From Propioniciclava tarda (GTDB lineage Bacteria > Actinomycetota > Actinomycetes > Propionibacteriales > Propionibacteriaceae): DNA of 64,000 nucleotides. The stretch covers positions 310,001 to 374,000 of the forward strand of contig NZ_FXTL01000002.1 in the NCBI RefSeq assembly GCF_900182665.1. The letters run 5' to 3'. The notes beneath the pieces are model-generated. The model ran no database searches. It had not been told where the DNA came from and saw only the letters and a list, made by a program, of their open reading frames with translations. This document shows, in pieces, positions 8,477 through 18,200 of this stretch. The position numbers and the translations under genes are program-made. Each line of letters starts with the position of its first letter. Position 1 is the first letter of the stretch.

Positions 8477-9926
8477 GAAGGACTTGCGAGCGCGACGGGT
8501 GGCGCAGCTTGCTCATCGTCTTGGACTCGATCTGCCGGATCCGCTCGCGGGTCACCCCGTAGACCTTGCCGATCTCGTCCAGCGTCTTCGGCTGGCCATC
8601 GGTCAGGCCGAAGCGCATCGACACCACGCCGGCCTCGCGCTCGCTCAACGTGTCGAGGACGTCGTGTAGCTGCTCCTGCAGGAGGGTGAAGTTCACGGCC
8701 TCGGCGGGAACGACGGCCTCGGAGTCCTCGATGAGGTCGCCGAACTCGGAGTCACCGTCCTCGCCCAGCGGGGTGTGCAGCGAGATCGGCTCGCGTCCGT
8801 ACTTCTGCACCTCGACGACCTTCTCCGGCGTCATGTCGAGTTCCTTGGCGAGCTCCTCGGGCGTTGGCTCGCGGCCGAGATCCTGCAGCATCTGCCGCTG
8901 GACGCGGGCCAGCTTGTTGATGACCTCCACCATGTGCACCGGAATGCGGATCGTGCGGGCCTGGTCGGCCATGGCGCGCGTGATGGCCTGCTTGATCCAC
9001 CACGTGGCATAGGTCGAGAACTTGTAGCCCTTCGTGTAGTCGAACTTCTCGACCGCACGAATCAGGCCCAGGTTGCCCTCCTGGATCAGATCGAGGAACA
9101 GCATCCCGCGTCCGGTGTAGCGCTTGGCCAGCGACACCACGAGGCGGAGGTTGGCCTCGAGCAGGTGGTTCTTGGCGCGGCGTCCGTCTTCGGCGATCCA
9201 GTCGTAGTCCTCGACGTCGGTGTCCTTGACCTGACCGACGGTCATCGACTCGTCGGCGAACAGGCCGGCCTCGATGCGCTTGGCGAGCGACACTTCCTGC
9301 TCGGCGTTGAGCAGGGCGACCTTGCCGATCTGCTTGAGGTAGTCCTTGACCGGGTCGGCGGTGGCGCCCGCGGCCATGACCTGCTGCTCCGGCTCGTCGG
9401 TGTCGTCGGCGTCCGAGACCACGAAGCCCTCGTCCTCGGCGACGATCTCCTTCTCGTCCTTCTCGGCCTCGGCGGTGTCGAAGGCGCCCTCGTCGATCTC
9501 GTCCAGGCTGCGCTTCTTGCCGCCGACCGTCAGGACGACGTCGTCACCTTCGCGCTCGAAAGCCACGGCCTCGACCTTTCCGGTGGTGACGTCCTCGACG
9601 GTCAGCTCGTCGACGATCAGGTCCTCATCGATCAGCTCGTCGACGACATCCTCGTCGACGAGATCGGGCTCGACGTCCTCGTCGTCCGCCTCGGCGGGCT
9701 CGGCGACCTTCGCGGGTTCCTCGACCACGGGCTCTGCGACGACCGGCTTGCGCGTCCGGCTCCGCACGGCCTTGACCGGGGCCTCGGTGGCCTCGGACGC
9801 CTCCGGGGCGGCGGTCGGAGCGGGCTTCCGGGTCCGGCGCGGCTTGACCTCGGCCGTCTCGACGACGGGCGTGGACGCCTCGGCGGAATCGACGGTGGCA
9901 GGTTTGGACGCGGAGCGTGGAGTCAC
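8460..9926 (-). CDS. sigA: primary RNA polymerase sigma factor SigA/HrdB
   Basis: About 488 residues. An acidic, Lys/Pro/Ala-rich N-terminal extension of some 200 residues precedes region 1.2 ([16 protein letters not shown]), then regions 2.1-2.4 ([20 protein letters not shown] and [15 protein letters not shown]), region 3, and region 4.2 ([19 protein letters not shown]). The C-terminal ending [13 protein letters not shown] is typical of the essential factor that directs RNA polymerase to housekeeping promoters. The start is chosen as GTG at 9926, with a GAGAGG site just upstream; an upstream ATG at 9965 is less likely. Divergent from the oligopeptidase gene. Confidence 0.95.
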   Translation of the reverse strand: MTPRSASKPATVDSAEASTPVVETAEVKPRRTRKPAPTAAPEASEATEAPVKAVRSRTRKPVVAEPVVEEPAKVAEPAEADDEDVEPDLVDEDVVDELIDEDLIVDELTVEDVTTGKVEAVAFEREGDDVVLTVGGKKRSLDEIDEGAFDTAEAEKDEKEIVAEDEGFVVSDADDTDEPEQQVMAAGATADPVKDYLKQIGKVALLNAEQEVSLAKRIEAGLFADESMTVGQVKDTDVEDYDWIAEDGRRAKNHLLEANLRLVVSLAKRYTGRGMLFLDLIQEGNLGLIRAVEKFDYTKGYKFSTYATWWIKQAITRAMADQARTIRIPVHMVEVINKLARVQRQMLQDLGREPTPEELAKELDMTPEKVVEVQKYGREPISLHTPLGEDGDSEFGDLIEDSEAVVPAEAVNFTLLQEQLHDVLDTLSEREAGVVSMRFGLTDGQPKTLDEIGKVYGVTRERIRQIESKTMSKLRHPSRSQVLRDYLD

Positions 9927-10058
9927 GGAGGGCCTCTCGGACGAGTTCCAGATTTGGGCGCGCAATAGACGGGACGTGTCAATACCCGCGCACGTGCGTC
10001 AGTCTGCCACGCTCCTGCCGCCAGCCCAAATGCGCGGGCCGACGAGCTGCCGCGCCCC

Positions 10059-10064
10059 TATCCT
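10059..10064 (+). promoter_or_regulatory. -10 hexamer of a probable leaderless promoter
   Basis: TATCCT ends 7 nt before the ATG at 10072, which places the transcription start at or next to the A of the start codon. No Shine-Dalgarno sequence precedes the ATG. Confidence 0.55.
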
Positions 10065-10071
10065 GGCGGGC

Positions 10072-12204
10072 ATGGTCGATCGCGAAGGTTCACCCGTCCC
10101 GCCCGATGCCCCCCAGGTGCCTTTCGTTCGCGAGTTCCACGGCGATCGAGTCGAGGACCCCTACCACTGGATGGCCGACAAGTCCGATCAGCGTTTCCTC
10201 GACTACCTGGCCGCGGAGAACGCCTACACCGACGCCATGACCGCCCACCTCGGACCCCTGCGCGAGGACCTGTTCGAGGACATCTCGAGCCGGACGAAGC
10301 AGACCGACCTCTCGGTGCCCGGCTTCATCACGCACGTGGGCGGACGGTCCTTTTGGTACTACACCCGGACCACGGAGGGCCTCGACTACCCGGCCCACTA
10401 CCGCCTCCCGGCGACCGATCGGGACCACATCCCGGACGTCACCCACGCCCCCGCCGGCGAGCAACTGGTCCTCGACGTGAACCAACTGGCGCAGGGCACC
10501 GACTTCCTCGCACTGGGTTTGGCCGACCTGTCCCCCGATGGCAACCTCATCGCCTACTCCACGGATACCGAAGGCGACGAACGCTTCGACCTGTACGTCA
10601 TGGATATCGACAGCCGCGAGGTGGTCGCGGGGCCGATCGAGGGTGTCGGCGGAGGCGGCACCTGGATCACCGACGAGTACCTGCTTTACCTGCGCATCGA
10701 CGACAGCTGGCGTCCGCACGAGGTGTGGCGGCATCGGCTCGGAACGCCCGTCGCCGAGGACGTCTTGGTCTACCGCGAAGATGACGAGCGGTTCTTCGTC
10801 GCGGTGGACGCCTCCCGCGATCGCGCCTTCACCCTCATCGAGGTCGCGTCCAAGATCACGGGAGAGACACACCTGATTCCAGCCGCGGACCCGACGGCGG
10901 GCCCTCGCTGCGTCGCGCCCCGTCGTGATGGCGTCGATTACACCGTCGAGGTGGCGCCGGACGGGCTGTACATCGTGCACAACGCCGACCATCCGCAGTT
11001 CTCGCTGTCGAAGGCCCCGCTGGACGCCTCATCGCCCGCTGACTGGCACACGATCCTCGCGGGGTCGAACGACCGCCGACTCCTCTCGGTGGCCGCCTAC
11101 GCGCGGGGTCTGGTCGTGTCTCACCGGACGGCCGGCCTGTCCGGGGTGGCCTTCCTGCGCTCGGACGCCGACGGCTCGCTGGGTCCGTGGCAGGACCTGA
11201 GCTTCAACGAACCGCTCTACGCCGTGGACGCCGCCGCCGACCCGGACTTCCACGCCGATCGGTTCCGGCTCAGCTACGAGTCGATGGTGACTCCGCTCAG
11301 CGTGCTCGAGTGCCGCCTGGACAGCCTCGAACTGACGACCCTCAAGCGGACGCCTGTCCTCGACCACCCCCGCTGGGGCGCCTACGACCCGAGCGACTAC
11401 GTGCAGGAGCGGCTGTGGGCTCAGGCGGACGACGGCACCGCGGTGCCGCTGTCGGTCGTGCGGCGACGCGACACGGCGCTGGACGGAACGGCGCCCGGGC
11501 TCTTGTACGGCTACGGCGCGTACGAGGTCTCGATGGACCCCTTCTTCAGCATCGCCAGGCTGTCGTTGCTGGATCGTGGCTTCGTCTATGCGATCGCGCA
11601 CGTCCGCGGCGGAGGCGAGCTGGGCCGCCCCTGGTACGAGCAGGGGCGACTCCAACACAAGCGCAACACCTTCACCGACTTCCTCGCCTGCGCCCGGACC
11701 CTCCTCGACGGCGGCCACGTCGCACCCGGACGCCTCATCGCCGAAGGGGGTTCGGCGGGCGGACTCCTGATGGGCGCCGTGTTGAACCTGGGCGCCGAGC
11801 TCTTCTGCGGCGTCCACGCCGCGGTGCCGTTCGTCGATGCGCTGACCACGATCCTCAATCCCGAGCTGCCCCTGACGGTGGTCGAGTGGGACGAGTGGGG
11901 CAATCCGCTGCACGACGCGGACGCTTACGCCTACCTGAAGAGCTACTCCCCCTACGAGAATGTCGCGCCGGGCCGACGCCCAGCTCTGCTCGTGACGGCG
12001 GGGCTCCACGACACGCGCGTCGAGGTCACCGAGCCGGGCAAGTGGGTGGCTCGACTTCGAGACCTGGCGGTCGCGGACACTGGCTCCCCCATCCTGCTCA
12101 AGACCGAGATGGCGTCGGGGCACGGCGGGGTGTCCGCCCGCTATCAGGCGTGGAGAGACCGCGCCTTCGAACTGGCCTGGATGATCGACCTGGTCGCGCG
12201 CTGA
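10072..12204 (+). CDS. ptrB: S9 family peptidase (oligopeptidase B-like)
   Basis: A 710-residue serine peptidase with an N-terminal seven-bladed beta-propeller and a C-terminal alpha/beta-hydrolase domain. The catalytic serine lies in EGGSAGGLLMG near residue 565, the Asp in TAGLHDTRVE and the His in SGHGGVSAR near the end. The propeller starts after the conserved DPYHWM motif near residue 26. Such enzymes cut short peptides after basic residues in the cytosol. The ATG at 10072 is preferred because the extended frame upstream runs through sigA antisense and because a -10 hexamer sits right before it. Confidence 0.9.
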   Translation: MVDREGSPVPPDAPQVPFVREFHGDRVEDPYHWMADKSDQRFLDYLAAENAYTDAMTAHLGPLREDLFEDISSRTKQTDLSVPGFITHVGGRSFWYYTRTTEGLDYPAHYRLPATDRDHIPDVTHAPAGEQLVLDVNQLAQGTDFLALGLADLSPDGNLIAYSTDTEGDERFDLYVMDIDSREVVAGPIEGVGGGGTWITDEYLLYLRIDDSWRPHEVWRHRLGTPVAEDVLVYREDDERFFVAVDASRDRAFTLIEVASKITGETHLIPAADPTAGPRCVAPRRDGVDYTVEVAPDGLYIVHNADHPQFSLSKAPLDASSPADWHTILAGSNDRRLLSVAAYARGLVVSHRTAGLSGVAFLRSDADGSLGPWQDLSFNEPLYAVDAAADPDFHADRFRLSYESMVTPLSVLECRLDSLELTTLKRTPVLDHPRWGAYDPSDYVQERLWAQADDGTAVPLSVVRRRDTALDGTAPGLLYGYGAYEVSMDPFFSIARLSLLDRGFVYAIAHVRGGGELGRPWYEQGRLQHKRNTFTDFLACARTLLDGGHVAPGRLIAEGGSAGGLLMGAVLNLGAELFCGVHAAVPFVDALTTILNPELPLTVVEWDEWGNPLHDADAYAYLKSYSPYENVAPGRRPALLVTAGLHDTRVEVTEPGKWVARLRDLAVADTGSPILLKTEMASGHGGVSARYQAWRDRAFELAWMIDLVAR

Positions 12205-12319
12205 GCCCGGCACCTGCCTTCTGACAAGGCAAGGAGCGCTCACCGCATCGGCCCACGGTCTGATTCTTGCCTCCCACTGGTGGCCGAATTGGCCCTCTCA
12301 GGGGGCTGCTCAGGGTCGG

Positions 12320-12337
12320 TTCGGGGCGCCGCCCGAA
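12320..12337 (+). other. perfect inverted repeat in the sigB leader
   Basis: TTCGGG and CCCGAA flank a 6-nt spacer upstream of the sigB start. A weaker repeat, TGCCTT/AAGGCA at 12215-12231, lies just after the oligopeptidase stop. Neither has a T-run, so they may be leader structures or weak terminators. Confidence 0.35.
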
Positions 12338-12392
12338 CAATTCGTCGGTGCCGGACGTTGTACTTCAAGCGTACGAAGCGAAAGGGACCCCG

Positions 12393-13343
12393 ATGATCTC
12401 CACAGCCCACCGCCAGCGGTCAACCGATGGAATCGAAGGCCGCGACGCCGTCGGCTTGTACCTCGACGGCATCGCCAAGACGCCACTGTTGACCGCGGAG
12501 GAAGAGGTGATCCTCGCCCGTCAGATCGAGGCCGGACTCTTCGCGCAGGCGATCCTCTCCGGCGAGGTCGGCGACGACGAGCGCGGGCTGGGTGCCGTCG
12601 AGGCGTCCGAGGATGAACTCCGTCAGATCGCCAGCACCGGCGAGGAGGCCCTGCACCGCTTCATTACCGCCAACCTCCGGCTCGTCGTGAGCGTCGCCCG
12701 CAAGTACGGCCGCTCGCAGATGCCGCTTCTCGACCTGGTCCAGGAGGGCAACACCGGCCTCATCCGCGCCGTCGAGAAGTTCGACTACACCAAGGGCTTC
12801 AAGTTCTCGACCTACGCCACCTGGTGGGTGCGGCAGTCGATCTCGCGGGGCATCGCGCAGCAGGCTCGCATCGTGCGGCTGCCCGTGCACGTCGCCGAGC
12901 AGATCAACCAGGTCTCCGCCGTCCGGCGCAACCTCGAACGCAAGCTCGGTCGCGAGCCCGAGGTCGAAGAGATCGCAGCCGAGCTGGGCCACGACGTCGA
13001 CCTGGTGATCGACTTGCTGCGCCTGGCCCGCGAGCACGTCAGCCTGGACGCCCCGGTCGAAGCCGACGGCGACACCGCGCTGGGCGACCTCCTGGCGCGC
13101 GACACGTCGCCCGGCCCCGACGACCTCGTGTTGGACGCCGTCGACCGCGAGCGGCTCGAAGACCTGCTCGGCACGCTCGACCCCCGGTCTGCCGACGTGG
13201 TCCGCCGCCGCTACGGCCTGCTGGACGGCCGTCAGGCCAAGCTGGCCGACATCGCCTTGGTCTGGGGCATCACCGCCGAGCGCGTCCGCCAGATCGAACG
13301 GCATGCCATCTCCAAGCTCCGCGACCGCAGCATGGCGGCGTAG
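12393..13343 (+). CDS. sigB: group 2 sigma-70 factor (SigB-like)
   Basis: A 316-residue sigma factor that lacks the long N-terminal extension of SigA but keeps region 1.2 (VGLYLDGIAKTPLL), region 2 ([35 protein letters not shown]), region 3 and region 4.2 (GITAERVRQIERHAISKLR). This fits the stress-related second sigma-70 factor found near sigA in actinobacteria (SigB/MysB, Hrd paralogues). The ATG at 12393 has an AAAGGG ribosome site 8 nt upstream; a longer frame upstream has no similarity. It ends ahead of a bidirectional terminator. Confidence 0.9.
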   Translation: MISTAHRQRSTDGIEGRDAVGLYLDGIAKTPLLTAEEEVILARQIEAGLFAQAILSGEVGDDERGLGAVEASEDELRQIASTGEEALHRFITANLRLVVSVARKYGRSQMPLLDLVQEGNTGLIRAVEKFDYTKGFKFSTYATWWVRQSISRGIAQQARIVRLPVHVAEQINQVSAVRRNLERKLGREPEVEEIAAELGHDVDLVIDLLRLAREHVSLDAPVEADGDTALGDLLARDTSPGPDDLVLDAVDRERLEDLLGTLDPRSADVVRRRYGLLDGRQAKLADIALVWGITAERVRQIERHAISKLRDRSMAA

Positions 13344-13354
13344 GCAGCGCCCCT

Positions 13355-13415
13355 GCAGGCGGACGCCTGCTCACGATCGCGAGGACCCTGGCAATCCCCC
13401 CGCCGGGGTCCTCGC
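13355..13415. terminator. terminator hairpins between convergent sigB and tesB
   Basis: Two hairpins lie in the 83 bp between the stops. GCAGGCG pairs with CGCCTGC at 13355-13370, and GCGAGGACCC (13379-13388) pairs with GGGTCCTCGC (13406-13415). The second is a 10-bp stem and looks like the main bidirectional terminator. Confidence 0.7.
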
Positions 13416-13426
13416 CCTCTCCGGAC

Positions 13427-14311
13427 TCACTTCAGCCAGGTGATGTCTTCGGGTGCCTCGTCCTCGGGCAGCACCCGGATCAGCCCCTCCTGCGCGCAGG
13501 ACGCCCCCAGGACGCCGCCCGCGTAGAGCCGGCCGGTGGAGAACCCCAAGCCGTTGGACGCCGACGGCGACTGCTGGTCGTACAGGACCCAGCCGTCCGC
13601 CCGGATCGGCCGGTGGAACCACATCGTGTGGTTGATGGTGGCCATCTGCATGCGCGGGCTGTAGAAGTCGATGTCGTGCGGCACGGTCGCGACGGCCAGG
13701 ATCGTCAGGTCCGACGCGTAGGCCAGGATCTCCTGGTGGACGCGGGGGTCGTCGCCCAGAGAGTCGACGGTCTTGACCCAGACCGTCATCCGGGCCGTCG
13801 CCTCCAGCGGATTGGCCAGCGACGAGTCGACGTAGCGGACGTCGAGGACGCCCCACTCGTCCTCCCAGTGCTGACGCCCCGCCCGGGATCTGCGGGCCAG
13901 GATCTCGGCCAGCGGCGGGCACTGATCCGGCGGGATCGGCGGGGCGTACGGCGCCAGCTGATGATCCAGGCCGACCTCGGGCGTCTTGAACGAGCCCGAC
14001 ATCACGAAGATGTCGCGGCCGGCCTGGGTGGCGACCACGCGCCGCGTCGAAAAGCCGCGTCCGTCGCGGGTGGCGGTGACGTGGTAGTCGATCGGGGCCG
14101 ACGTCACCCCCGGACGCAGGAAGTAGCTGGACAGCGAGTGACACAGCCGGTCGTCGCCGATGGTCGCGTAGGCCGCCGACAGGGCTTGGGCCAGCACCTG
14201 CCCACCGAAGGACCGCTGCATGTGCGTCGCGGGGTGCTGGCCGCGGAAGACCAGTCCGCCTCGGGGCTCGAGCGTCAGGATGTCGAGCAGTTCGTCCACG
14301 CCCTGGGGCAC
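13427..14311 (-). CDS. tesB: acyl-CoA thioesterase II
   Basis: A 294-residue double-hotdog thioesterase that hydrolyses medium- and long-chain acyl-CoA. Recognisable parts are RGQHPATHMQRSFGGQVLAQAL near residue 25 (first hotdog), SLSSYFLRPG, and the C-terminal hotdog with ATINHTMWFHRPI and YDQQSPSASNGLGFSTGRLY, which carries the catalytic Asp/Gln/Ser-type residues of the TesB family. The GTG start lies one base after the stop of the PAC2 gene, so the two are probably cotranscribed. Confidence 0.93.
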   Translation of the reverse strand: MPQGVDELLDILTLEPRGGLVFRGQHPATHMQRSFGGQVLAQALSAAYATIGDDRLCHSLSSYFLRPGVTSAPIDYHVTATRDGRGFSTRRVVATQAGRDIFVMSGSFKTPEVGLDHQLAPYAPPIPPDQCPPLAEILARRSRAGRQHWEDEWGVLDVRYVDSSLANPLEATARMTVWVKTVDSLGDDPRVHQEILAYASDLTILAVATVPHDIDFYSPRMQMATINHTMWFHRPIRADGWVLYDQQSPSASNGLGFSTGRLYAGGVLGASCAQEGLIRVLPEDEAPEDITWLK

Positions 14312-14312
14312 G

Positions 14313-15206
14313 TCAGGCCTCCCCGCGGTTCTCGTCGTGTTCGGCGAGGAAGCGTTCGACGGCCTGGCCGATCTCGTCGACGGACGGGACGCTGTTGCCC
14401 TTCGCCTGCAGCTCGTCGTAGCTCGCCTCCAGGCCCGTGATCAGCTGGGCGAGGTCTGAGTCGCCCGACAGCTCCTTGCCGAGGGCCTGCAGGGTGGCGG
14501 TCGAGGTGTCCTCCAGGTCCGACAGCGGCAGGGCGATGCCGACGGCGTCCGAAATCATGGACGCCACGCGCAGGGCGGCGGGGGTGAACGTACCCTGCGC
14601 GAGGTAGTGCGGCACGTGCGCGACGAAGCCGCGCGCGGCCATGCCGCGCTCCCCCGCGCGGATCTCGAGGAGGGCCGAGAAGCTGCCCGGCACCGAGACC
14701 CGGTCAATCAGGATCGGATTCTCCCCGGTCAGATCAGAACGCGTCCCGTGCGTGGTCACCAGCAGCGGACGCGTGTGCGGCACCCCCATCGGCACCCCGG
14801 ACGCCGTGACCAACATCGACACCCCGAGGCCACGAGCCACCTCCAAGATGGCGTCCACGGCCCGCGTCCATTGGGCGTCGGGCTCGGGTCCGGCCAACAA
14901 CAAGAAGTCGTGACCCGCGGCGTCCGTGACCTTGTGGAGCGTGAGCTCGGGCATCGTGACGTCGATCCAGCGGCTCGTGTCGAAGGTCATCGTCGGCCGC
15001 CGAGCCCGGTAGTCGTGCAGCTGATCGGTGTCGAACTCGACCAGCGGCGTGTGCTCGCAGTGCTCGAGGATCTGCTCGGCCAGGGTTCGCGTGACGCCGC
15101 CGGCGTCCACGTAGCCCTCCAGCAGATGCATCATGACGGGCTCGGTCCCCTGCACGCTGGCCCAGGCCTCGGGCGAGAAGGTGTAGAGCGAGTGCGGATC
15201 CGTCAC
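14313..15206 (-). CDS. PAC2 family protein (proteasome assembly chaperone-like)
   Basis: A 297-residue protein of the PAC2 family, common in actinobacteria (Rv2125 type). Features are the N-terminal ALLEGYVDAG-like segment (HLLEGYVDAGGVTRTL), the ARRPTMTFD patch, LLLAGPEPDAQW and the domain core GMAARGFVAHVPHYL. Archaeal and eukaryotic relatives chaperone proteasome assembly; the bacterial role is not established. The C-terminal 50 residues are acidic and helical. It is the first gene of a pair with tesB. Confidence 0.85.
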   Translation of the reverse strand: MTDPHSLYTFSPEAWASVQGTEPVMMHLLEGYVDAGGVTRTLAEQILEHCEHTPLVEFDTDQLHDYRARRPTMTFDTSRWIDVTMPELTLHKVTDAAGHDFLLLAGPEPDAQWTRAVDAILEVARGLGVSMLVTASGVPMGVPHTRPLLVTTHGTRSDLTGENPILIDRVSVPGSFSALLEIRAGERGMAARGFVAHVPHYLAQGTFTPAALRVASMISDAVGIALPLSDLEDTSTATLQALGKELSGDSDLAQLITGLEASYDELQAKGNSVPSVDEIGQAVERFLAEHDENRGEA

Positions 15207-15232
15207 ACCGCCACTCTAGGGGGCGAGGCCCC

Positions 15233-18200
15233 TCAGCCGAGGGCATCGATCGCCGACCGGACCCGCTTCGCGGACACTGGCTGCGCCGTCCCGAGCGACT
15301 GGGCGAACAGGCTCACCCGAAGCTCCTCGAGCAGCCACCCCACCTCCGCAGCCTCCGCCGGAAGCTCGCCGACGTCGTAGCGGTCGACGACGGCCGCGTA
15401 GGCGTCCTCCAGGGCGCCGATCACCTCGAGCCCCTGCTGCTCGCGGGCGGGGTGGGAGGTCCAGGCAGCCACCCGGCTCTGCGCAGCCTGCAGGTACCGC
15501 TCGAGAGCGCCGAAGTGGGGCTCGGGCGTCGCGGCGATGAACCCGGGGAACACGAGGTTGTCCAGTTGGGCGCGCAGGTCGGCGAGGCTCGCGTCCGTGG
15601 GGCGGCCCTCGACTGCCCGCAAGACCGCCTGGTGGCGCCCCAGGATGCGTCCGGCGATGGCGACCACCTGCTGCATGCGGTTCGCGACGTCGGGCCGGAC
15701 CACCTCTACGACTCGGGCGAACGCAGCCTCGTCTCGGACGCGGTCGGCGTCGATCCCCGCGCGGGCGAGCAGGTCGGCCGTGGCCTTCAACCGGGCGTCC
15801 GCCAGCAGGGCGTTGAGCGAGGCGTAGGGCCCGGCGGCCAGTGCGAACTTGGTCTCGTTCGACAGGTGGGCGAACACCGAGCGCGTCGGGTCGACCGACA
15901 CCAGGGTGACCAGGCGCCGCAGCCCGAGCCGCTGCCACCTGGAGGCCTGACGCGCGGTGTTGGCGATGCGGACGCCCACCTTGTCCGTCAGGTCGACCAG
16001 GGCGGGGTAGCCGAACAGCGGGCTCGGCGTGGTGGCCAGCTCCACCGTCTCCGGGATGGTCCCGAACTGCCAGTTGGACGCCCCCGCGTGCGCGAGCTCC
16101 CCGGCCGCCGCGTTGAGGCGCTGGGCCAGCGCCGGGGCGAACTGCTTCCGCAGGGCCGCGAGGTCCTTGCCGTGACCCAGCTCGGACTCCTGGGCGCGCA
16201 GGGTCGCGTCCGTCACGACGTAGGTGACGCGCAGGTGCTCGGGCAGGGCGTCCACCCCGAACGCGTCCTCGGTCAGCGGGTCGCCGCTCAGCGCTGTGAG
16301 GGCGCGGGCGAGCGCGACCGGGAAGGGCAGCGCCGACAGCTCGGGTTTGGCGCCGAGGTGATCCAGGGCCCGTCGAGCCCAGTCGGGCGCCGGCACGAAC
16401 CGGACGCGGGTCGCCTTGGGTAGCCCGCGAATCAGCTCGGTCGCGAGCTCCAGGCGCAGGCCCGGCACCTGCCAGGTGAAGGGCGCGGCGTCCACCTGGT
16501 TGAGCAGCGACACGTCCAGCTCGACGGTCACCCCGTCGTGGCGCTGGCCGGGATCGAACGTGTACGACACGGGCACCGAGGTGTCCCCCACCGTCCACAC
16601 GTCGGGGAAGTCGTCGGGGCGGAGCCCCCCGGCGGCGTCCGACGTGATGTCGTCGAACGTCAGGTCGAGGAAGGCGTCGTCGGCGCGTCGCTTGTCGCGC
16701 CACCAGCGATCGAAGTGGGCGACGGTGGTGATCCCCGCCGGGATGCGCTCGTCGTAGAAGGCGAAGAGAGCTCGATCGTCGACGACGAGATCGCGGCGTC
16801 GGGTGCGTTCCTCGAGGTCTTCGGCCTCCCGGCGGACGCGCTCGTTGCGGGCGAAGAAGTGGTGCCGCGTCCGCCACTGCCCCTCCACCAGGGCCGACTG
16901 GATGAAGATCTCGCGCGCGACGACCGGATCAATGCCGCCGTAGCTCACCGTCCGTCCGGCGACGATCGGTACGCCCAGCAGGCTCACCCGTTCGTCCGCG
17001 ACCACTTGTCCGCCCGAGGCAGACCAGCGGGGCTCGGAGTACTGGCGCTTCACGAGATGTGCGCCCACGTCCTCGATCCACTCGGCCCGGATCGGGGCGA
17101 CGGTCCGGGCCCACAGACGGGACGTCTCCACCAGCTCGACGGCCATCACCAGCGGCGGCTCGGCCTTGGCCGCCGCCGATCCGGGCTGGATGGCGAACCG
17201 CGCCCCCCGTGCGCCCAGGTACTCGGCCATCGGACGCCGCCGCCCCGGCTTGGCCGTCGGCTGGGTCGCCCGGGCCGCCGCGGCGGTGTCGACGAGGCCG
17301 ACGTGGGACAGCAGTCCCGACAGCACCGAGATGTGCAGGCCATCGCCGTCGGAGGTTGCCGCGGTGGGCGTCCGGCCAAGGCCCAGTTCCTTGCAGATGT
17401 CGCGCAGCTGCGAGGTGAGGTCCTGCCACTCGCGCACCCGCAGGTAGTTCAGGAACTCGTCCCGGCACAGACGCCGGAAGGCGTTGCCGGACAGCTCCCG
17501 ACGCTGCGTCCGTAGGTGGCGCCACAGCCGCAGGATGGCGTTGATGTCGGACGGATCGCGCTGACCCGACGCCGTCGCCGGATCGTCGCTCCAGAAGCGC
17601 CGGTGGAACTCGTCCGCCTGCTGCTGCTTGTCGGCCGGGCGTTCGCGCACGTCCGGGATGGCGAGGGCGGCGACGATCGCGGTCGCCTTCTTGAGACAGC
17701 CGCGTGCATCCGCCTCGACGAGCATCCGTCCGAGGCGCGGATCGAGGGGCAGACGCGCGAGGAGGCGTCCGATCGGCGTCAGCTGGACGCCAGCGCGCGC
17801 GTCCGGCTTGGCCAAGGCGCCCAGCTCGGTCAGCAGACGGAGACCGTCGCGGACCTGGTGGGTGTCGGGGCGCTCGACGAACGGGAAGTCCTCGATGGGG
17901 CCGAGGCGGGCCTCGGCCATCTGCAGGATGACCGAGGCGAGGTTGGTCCGCAGGATCTCGGGCTCGGTGAACTCCGGACGCGAGGCGAAGTCGTCCTCGG
18001 AGTAGAGGCGGATGCAGACTCCGGGTCCGAGGCGTCCACAGCGACCCGCGCGCTGGTTGGCCGACGCCTGGGAGATCGGCTCGATGGGCAGTCGCTGGAC
18101 CTTGGTCCGGGCCGAGTAGCGCGAGATGCGCGCGAAGCCCGGATCGACGACGTAGCGGATGCCCGGCACGGTCAGCGACGTCTCCGCGACGTTCGTCGCG